DNA of 9,869 bases, taken from assembly GCA_028822575.1 (NCBI GenBank), contig JAPKDN010000073.1, forward strand, positions 1-9,869. The letters run 5' to 3'. A program made the translations under genes and the position numbers. Positions 6,789-9,869 of the stretch are shown piece after piece. The stretch comes from Alphaproteobacteria bacterium (GTDB taxonomy: Bacteria > Pseudomonadota > Alphaproteobacteria > Thalassobaculales > Thalassobaculaceae). Below the pieces are notes generated by a model. It searched no databases. It was not told the DNA's origin and saw only the letters and a list, made by a program, of their open reading frames with translations. Positions within the stretch are counted from its first letter, which is position 1. Each line of letters opens with the position of its first letter.

Positions 6789-7826
6789 CTAGAAAACCAA
6801 ATGCACCTTCATGGAGCTGCCGCGGTCACTCGCGGTCAGGAAGGCCTCGTTCGCGTCTTCCATCGAAAAGCTATGCGAAAGCAAAGGCGCGATGTCGATC
6901 CGCCGCTCCGAAAGGTAACGCACCGCCCAGGCGAACTCCTTGTCGAACCGGAACGACGTCTTCAGCACCAATTCCTTGACCATGATCTGGTCGGTTGGGA
7001 TCGGCACCATCGGGTCGGCGAACGTTCCTATTTGAACAAAGGTGCCGCCTGGTCGCAGATGCTTGATCGCGGAAAGAACGGCGCTCGAGTGGCCCGACGC
7101 GTCGAAAGCGACATCGAAAGAACCACGCGGATGGCGCGGGTCGGCCAAAACCTCGTCTCCAGCGCCGACGTTCAGCGCGCGGTCGGCGCCTATGTCCATG
7201 GCGACTTTTAGAGGGGCGTCCAAGATATCCGTCATGGTGACCGACGCGGCGCCGGCAAGCTTCGCCGTCAGCGATACCAGCGAGCCAATGGGACCCGAAC
7301 CAGAAATCAAGACATTGGCGCCCAGCAATGGCCCAGCCTGCCCAGTGGCATGCAAGGCGACAGACAGCGGCTCGGCGAAGGCGGCAGCGTTGATCGAAAG
7401 ATCATCCGGCACGACGAAACATTGCACCTCATCGGTCCCATAGGTTTCGGCGAACATCCCCTGGACATGTGGAGACCGCCGCGAGCTGCCAAGGAAGACC
7501 ATGTCGGAACACAGCAGAGCGCGGCCCACCAGACAGAACTCGCACGACCCGCAGGGATGGCTCGGGTTTACGGTCACCTTGTCGCCGACCTTGACCCGAG
7601 TGACCTCGGGACCGATTTCGGCAACGTCGCCGGCCGCCTCGTGACCCAACACGAAGGGTTCGCGCACCGGGAAATCCCCCATCCTGTAATGATGGAAATA
7701 GTGCAGGTCGGAGCCACAGATGCCACCGGCGCGGATGCGCACGCGCACACCGGTAGGGCCAAGGCCCGGCTCGTCCTGGTTGACGGTCTCGATGGATTGC
7801 TTGGCGGTGAGAACGGCGGCGCGCAT
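6789..7826 (-). CDS. Zinc-dependent alcohol dehydrogenase, L-idonate 5-dehydrogenase/sorbitol dehydrogenase type
   Basis: 345 residues from ATG 7826, an NAD(P)-dependent medium-chain dehydrogenase. Catalytic zinc residues appear at Cys37 (GICGSDLH), His62-Glu63 (LGHEAAG) and Glu152 (AEPLSVALH). The structural zinc cysteines are Cys92, Cys95, Cys98 and Cys106. The Rossmann motif is SGSGPIGS (175-182). The length and the GICGSDLHYF and AEPLSVALHA stretches fit L-idonate 5-dehydrogenase-like proteins, but the substrate is not defined by sequence. The ATG at 7826 has GGAGA six bases upstream and follows the thioesterase stop by 13 bases; an upstream extension to 7931 would read through that gene and is not family-like. 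It is the last gene of the minus-strand operon and oxidises or reduces a hydroxy intermediate in an unknown pathway. Confidence 0.92.
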   Translation of the reverse strand: MRAAVLTAKQSIETVNQDEPGLGPTGVRVRIRAGGICGSDLHYFHHYRMGDFPVREPFVLGHEAAGDVAEIGPEVTRVKVGDKVTVNPSHPCGSCEFCLVGRALLCSDMVFLGSSRRSPHVQGMFAETYGTDEVQCFVVPDDLSINAAAFAEPLSVALHATGQAGPLLGANVLISGSGPIGSLVSLTAKLAGAASVTMTDILDAPLKVAMDIGADRALNVGAGDEVLADPRHPRGSFDVAFDASGHSSAVLSAIKHLRPGGTFVQIGTFADPMVPIPTDQIMVKELVLKTSFRFDKEFAWAVRYLSERRIDIAPLLSHSFSMEDANEAFLTASDRGSSMKVHLVF

Positions 7827-7839
7827 GGGATGTCTCCGA

Positions 7840-8649
7840 TCAGCTCTTGTCGAGCAGAGCCTGAGCCCTCTCGCGAATTTCGTTGCTAATCCGGGCCGGG
7901 CGCCGGGCGTCGAGGTCGAGCTGGACACCAAACTGGCTCAAACCCGCGATATCGGCGCCGGTCTCGGCGTTGCGCATTCGATGGTAGAGCCGCAGCGATG
8001 AGCTGCCGAGTTGGGCGATGCAACTATCCACGTCGATCATGTCGCCAGGTTTGGCCTCGCCATGGAAGGTTAGCTGAAATTCGAAGGTCGAGAGTCCAAA
8101 CCGGTTCTCAGTCATGTATTCCGGCGTCATCCCAAATGCCGCCATGATGAAGCCGTTGGCGGTCGAGAAACGGTGGATATAGCCAGGGAGTGACAGCTTG
8201 CCAGCCCAGTCAGCCTCAGTTGGCCGCACCATGTCTTTCAACGCCGGAACCCAGACCGCGTCATCGCCGGGGACTGGGCGGTCCTCCAGGGCATCACCGT
8301 CCCAATCAACCACCGGCCCCGGCAGTGAGACGCCGGTGAGGCTCTGTTGCATGGCGGTGCATAGCACGCCCGTCTGATCGTTGAAAACCCGGTGCGCGAT
8401 CACCGGTGCGTCGCCGGCCTTGATGAGCGCTGTTTCGATCCGATAATTGGCGCGGTTACGCAACTCCGCCTTGTAGTGGGTCACTGCGTCGGTTGTGCGT
8501 GCGGCGAAGGGATCAACACCGGCCAGGCGCAGGAAACGACAGGTCGCCGCCTCGAATTTCTCATAGTAATAGGCGACCGTAAAATGCTCGGTCGAATCGA
8601 CTTCCCAGGTATGGACGTCGCCTCGGAAAGTCTCTGTATAGCCGGTCAT
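7840..8649 (-). CDS. Double-hotdog acyl-CoA thioesterase-like protein
   Basis: 269 residues containing two hotdog-fold halves. The first (about 8-105) has EVDSTEHFTVAYYYEKFEAA (16-35), where Asp18 aligns with the catalytic Asp of 4-hydroxybenzoyl-CoA thioesterase and HFTVAYYYEKF matches its helix. The second half (about 150-250) has RFGLSTFEFQLTFHGEAKPGD (strand-helix-strand) but no matching Asp, so only one half may be catalytic. The product would release a free acid from a CoA ester in the cytoplasm. It is co-transcribed with the lyase gene upstream (7 bases between them) and the zinc dehydrogenase downstream (13 bases). I recall similar two-domain thioesterases in carnitine catabolism (betainyl-CoA thioesterase), but none of the other carnitine genes is here. 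The start at 8649 has GGAG ten bases upstream. Confidence 0.8.
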   Translation of the reverse strand: MTGYTETFRGDVHTWEVDSTEHFTVAYYYEKFEAATCRFLRLAGVDPFAARTTDAVTHYKAELRNRANYRIETALIKAGDAPVIAHRVFNDQTGVLCTAMQQSLTGVSLPGPVVDWDGDALEDRPVPGDDAVWVPALKDMVRPTEADWAGKLSLPGYIHRFSTANGFIMAAFGMTPEYMTENRFGLSTFEFQLTFHGEAKPGDMIDVDSCIAQLGSSSLRLYHRMRNAETGADIAGLSQFGVQLDLDARRPARISNEIRERAQALLDKS

Positions 8650-8656
8650 TATATGC

Positions 8657-9523
8657 TTACTCCGCCGCTTTTCGCTCGTTGGACGCGTCGAAATCCCAAA
8701 CTTCCTGGAAGCCCATGTCCTTAGAAAAGGTCATGAAGTCGCGCAGCGATACGTCCAAGTCCAGGCTGGCTCCAGTCTTCTTGAGCGTGCCGTAGATCGA
8801 ATGCAGCGCGTGGGCGGTGGCCATGAAGCCGGTGCCGGGATAGATCGCGATTTGATAGCCAAGATCGATATAGGCTTGCTTGGAAAGCACCGGCGTGCTG
8901 CCACCATCGACGACGTTGATCAGCAACGGCAGATCGAAGCTGGCACAGATCTTGGTCATTTCCTCCTCCGATTCCGGGGATTCTATGAACAACACATCGG
9001 CGCCGGCCTCGGCGAAGGCCTCACCGCGCCTTAGCGCCTCATCAAGACCAAGGCCGGTGCGCGCATCTGTGCGAGTGACGATCAGGAAATCCGAGGAATC
9101 CCGCGTTTCCACCGCGACCCGAATCTTTTGTACCATATCCTCGAGCGGGATCACCTTACGGCCCGGCGTATGGCCGCATTTTTTCGGAAATTCCTGGTCC
9201 TCGATCTGGATACCGGCCGCGCCAGCTCGTTCGTAGCCACGGACTGTGTGCTGGACATTGAGCAGTCCGCCATAGCCGGTATCACCGTCCGCGATGAACG
9301 GCGTAGTGACCACGTCGGCCATCACTTTTACCCGGCCAACCATGTCGGTATAGCTGGCGATACCCGCGTCTGGCATCCCAAGATGTGAAGCGACGGTGCC
9401 ATATCCGGTCATATACAGCATCTCGAAGCCGAACGGGTCGGCCATGCGGGCCGAGATGCCATCGAAAATTCCAGGAGCGGTAATTAGCTCTCCAGGGCGA
9501 AATAGGTCCTTCACACTAGCCAT
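8657..9523 (-). CDS. Isocitrate lyase/PEP mutase superfamily lyase (methylisocitrate or dimethylmalate lyase-like)
   Basis: 288 residues from ATG 9523, a TIM-barrel enzyme of the isocitrate lyase/phosphoenolpyruvate mutase superfamily. DADTGYGG-type metal motif appears as DGDTGYGG (79-86), with IEDQ (107-110), KKCGH (114-118) and RTDAR (151-155). The cysteine of KKCGH is the catalytic acid of the lyases (isocitrate, 2-methylisocitrate, 2,3-dimethylmalate lyases); PEP mutases and phosphonopyruvate hydrolases lack it, so C-C cleavage of a substituted malate or citrate is likely. The ATG has AAGGAG eight bases upstream (9532-9537). The frame is also open upstream into the amidohydrolase remnant, giving a possible fusion. 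The following thioesterase and dehydrogenase genes suggest one pathway. The substrate is unknown. Confidence 0.9.
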   Translation of the reverse strand: MASVKDLFRPGELITAPGIFDGISARMADPFGFEMLYMTGYGTVASHLGMPDAGIASYTDMVGRVKVMADVVTTPFIADGDTGYGGLLNVQHTVRGYERAGAAGIQIEDQEFPKKCGHTPGRKVIPLEDMVQKIRVAVETRDSSDFLIVTRTDARTGLGLDEALRRGEAFAEAGADVLFIESPESEEEMTKICASFDLPLLINVVDGGSTPVLSKQAYIDLGYQIAIYPGTGFMATAHALHSIYGTLKKTGASLDLDVSLRDFMTFSKDMGFQEVWDFDASNERKAAE

Positions 9524-9531
9524 TGGGCTAT

Positions 9532-9537
9532 CTCCTT
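9532..9537 (-). promoter_or_regulatory. Strong Shine-Dalgarno AAGGAG that sets the lyase start at 9523
   Basis: AAGGAG reads on the minus strand eight bases before the ATG at 9523. It lies in a frame that is open from the amidohydrolase fragment, and shows that the lyase is meant to be translated on its own even though no stop codon separates it from the upstream reading. Confidence 0.75.
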
Positions 9538-9836
9538 GATAATAAATTCCGTCGCGGATCTCGAAGATCATCAGCGACAATTCCTCGGCCGAGCGTCCGG
9601 CCCAATCCAAATCTGGAATGCTATTCATCGACCGAGCCTGTGCCTCTTGCAAGGCCCCCAGCGCGCTTTCCATATCCATGGTCATCACCTTGCCATCGGT
9701 GACTACATGCTCGCCATCGACAAAGACGTCACGGATTGCCCGGTCGCCGGCGACAAAGAACAGCGAGCGCAGGAGCTCGCGTACCGGCATCATCAAGGGC
9801 GCCTTCAAATCAACCAGCACGAGCTCCACCTTAGCG

Positions 9837-9869
9837 CCCCACCGCCAGGCGGCCAATGTTGTCGCGTTC
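9837..9869 (-). other. Upstream half of the frameshift: short in-frame piece before the indel
   Basis: This piece reads ERDNIGRLAVG in the frame opposite to the downstream one. It is the family-typical sequence that precedes the GAK motif, so it most likely belongs to the same amidohydrolase. The frame ends at a TAA one codon further (9831-9833). Confidence 0.6.

Larger units (their letters stand above)
9524..9869 (-). pseudogene. 3' end of an amidohydrolase (COG0402-type), frameshifted and without its own stop
   Basis: The minus strand encodes the C-terminal composite beta domain of a chlorohydrolase/deaminase-type amidohydrolase. One frame from the window edge reads ERDNIGRLAVG (9869-9837) and then hits a TAA at 9831-9833. 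One base later, a second frame continues with GAKVELVLVDLKAPLMMPVR, then GDRAIRDVFVDGEHVVTDGK. Joined, these give the usual 'xGxLxxGxKADLVLVDLxxP' stretch, so an extra base (at or near 9836) or a loss of two breaks the gene. The tail RSAEELSLMIFEIRDGIYYQ runs without a stop into the lyase gene. The catalytic metal-binding part lies outside the window. Either the gene is degraded or the assembly has an indel. Confidence 0.65.

Noticed and set aside
7827..7931. Longer start for the zinc dehydrogenase at 7931
   Set aside because: It overlaps the thioesterase gene in another frame and adds 35 low-complexity residues; ATG 7826 has GGAGA and family-typical MRAAVLT.
9524..9856. TTG at 9856 as start of a 399-residue fusion
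   Set aside because: The preceding sequence in another frame is the conserved amidohydrolase part, so the TTG is only an accident of the frameshift.

Overview
The window looks like a chromosomal segment from an alphaproteobacterium, most likely of a Rhodospirillales-type lineage. This is inferred from the fairly high GC content, from the gene trio long-chain polyprenyl diphosphate synthase / DUF2007 protein / NPPY-type methyltransferase, and from the style of the catabolic genes. No RNA gene, insertion sequence, CRISPR array or integrase was seen. Coding density is very high and no gene-free stretch exceeds about 130 bases.

Left part (1-3901): a LysR-type regulator on the minus strand, cut by the left edge, is transcribed away from a two-gene plus-strand operon. 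The operon encodes an acyl-CoA dehydrogenase-fold enzyme and a thiamine-diphosphate (ThDP) enzyme. The AT-rich space between them (887-1006) carries two inverted repeats that are candidate regulator sites. The acyl-CoA dehydrogenase homologue has Gln and Gly at the two places where the family normally keeps its catalytic glutamate. Together with an Arg at residue 85, this resembles what I recall of 3-sulfinopropanoyl-CoA desulfinase, so the operon may act on an unusual CoA ester instead of doing plain beta-oxidation.

Middle (3883-6040): housekeeping genes. A tRNA1(Val)-type N6-adenine methyltransferase and a DUF2007 protein lie on the minus strand. They diverge from a long-chain polyprenyl diphosphate synthase (ubiquinone side chain) on the plus strand. 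The methyltransferase ends inside the last codons of the ThDP gene and has an extra C-terminal tail, so the left operon probably abuts this block at a recombination junction.

Right part (6041-9869): first a visibly AT-richer gene that looks like the C-terminal portion of a TIGR04372-type glycosyltransferase, probably a truncated remnant. Then a tight minus-strand operon, read right to left: the 3' end of an amidohydrolase (COG0402 type, apparently frameshifted and lacking its own stop), an isocitrate-lyase/PEP-mutase-family lyase with the KKCGH motif, a double-hotdog acyl-CoA thioesterase-like protein, and a zinc alcohol dehydrogenase of the L-idonate/sorbitol dehydrogenase type. These look like one catabolic pathway, but the substrate cannot be read from sequence.

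Most interesting points: the acyl-CoA dehydrogenase homologue without a catalytic glutamate paired with a ThDP enzyme; the glycosyltransferase remnant; the frameshift and lost stop of the amidohydrolase fused in frame to the lyase; and the junction signs near 3886-3948.
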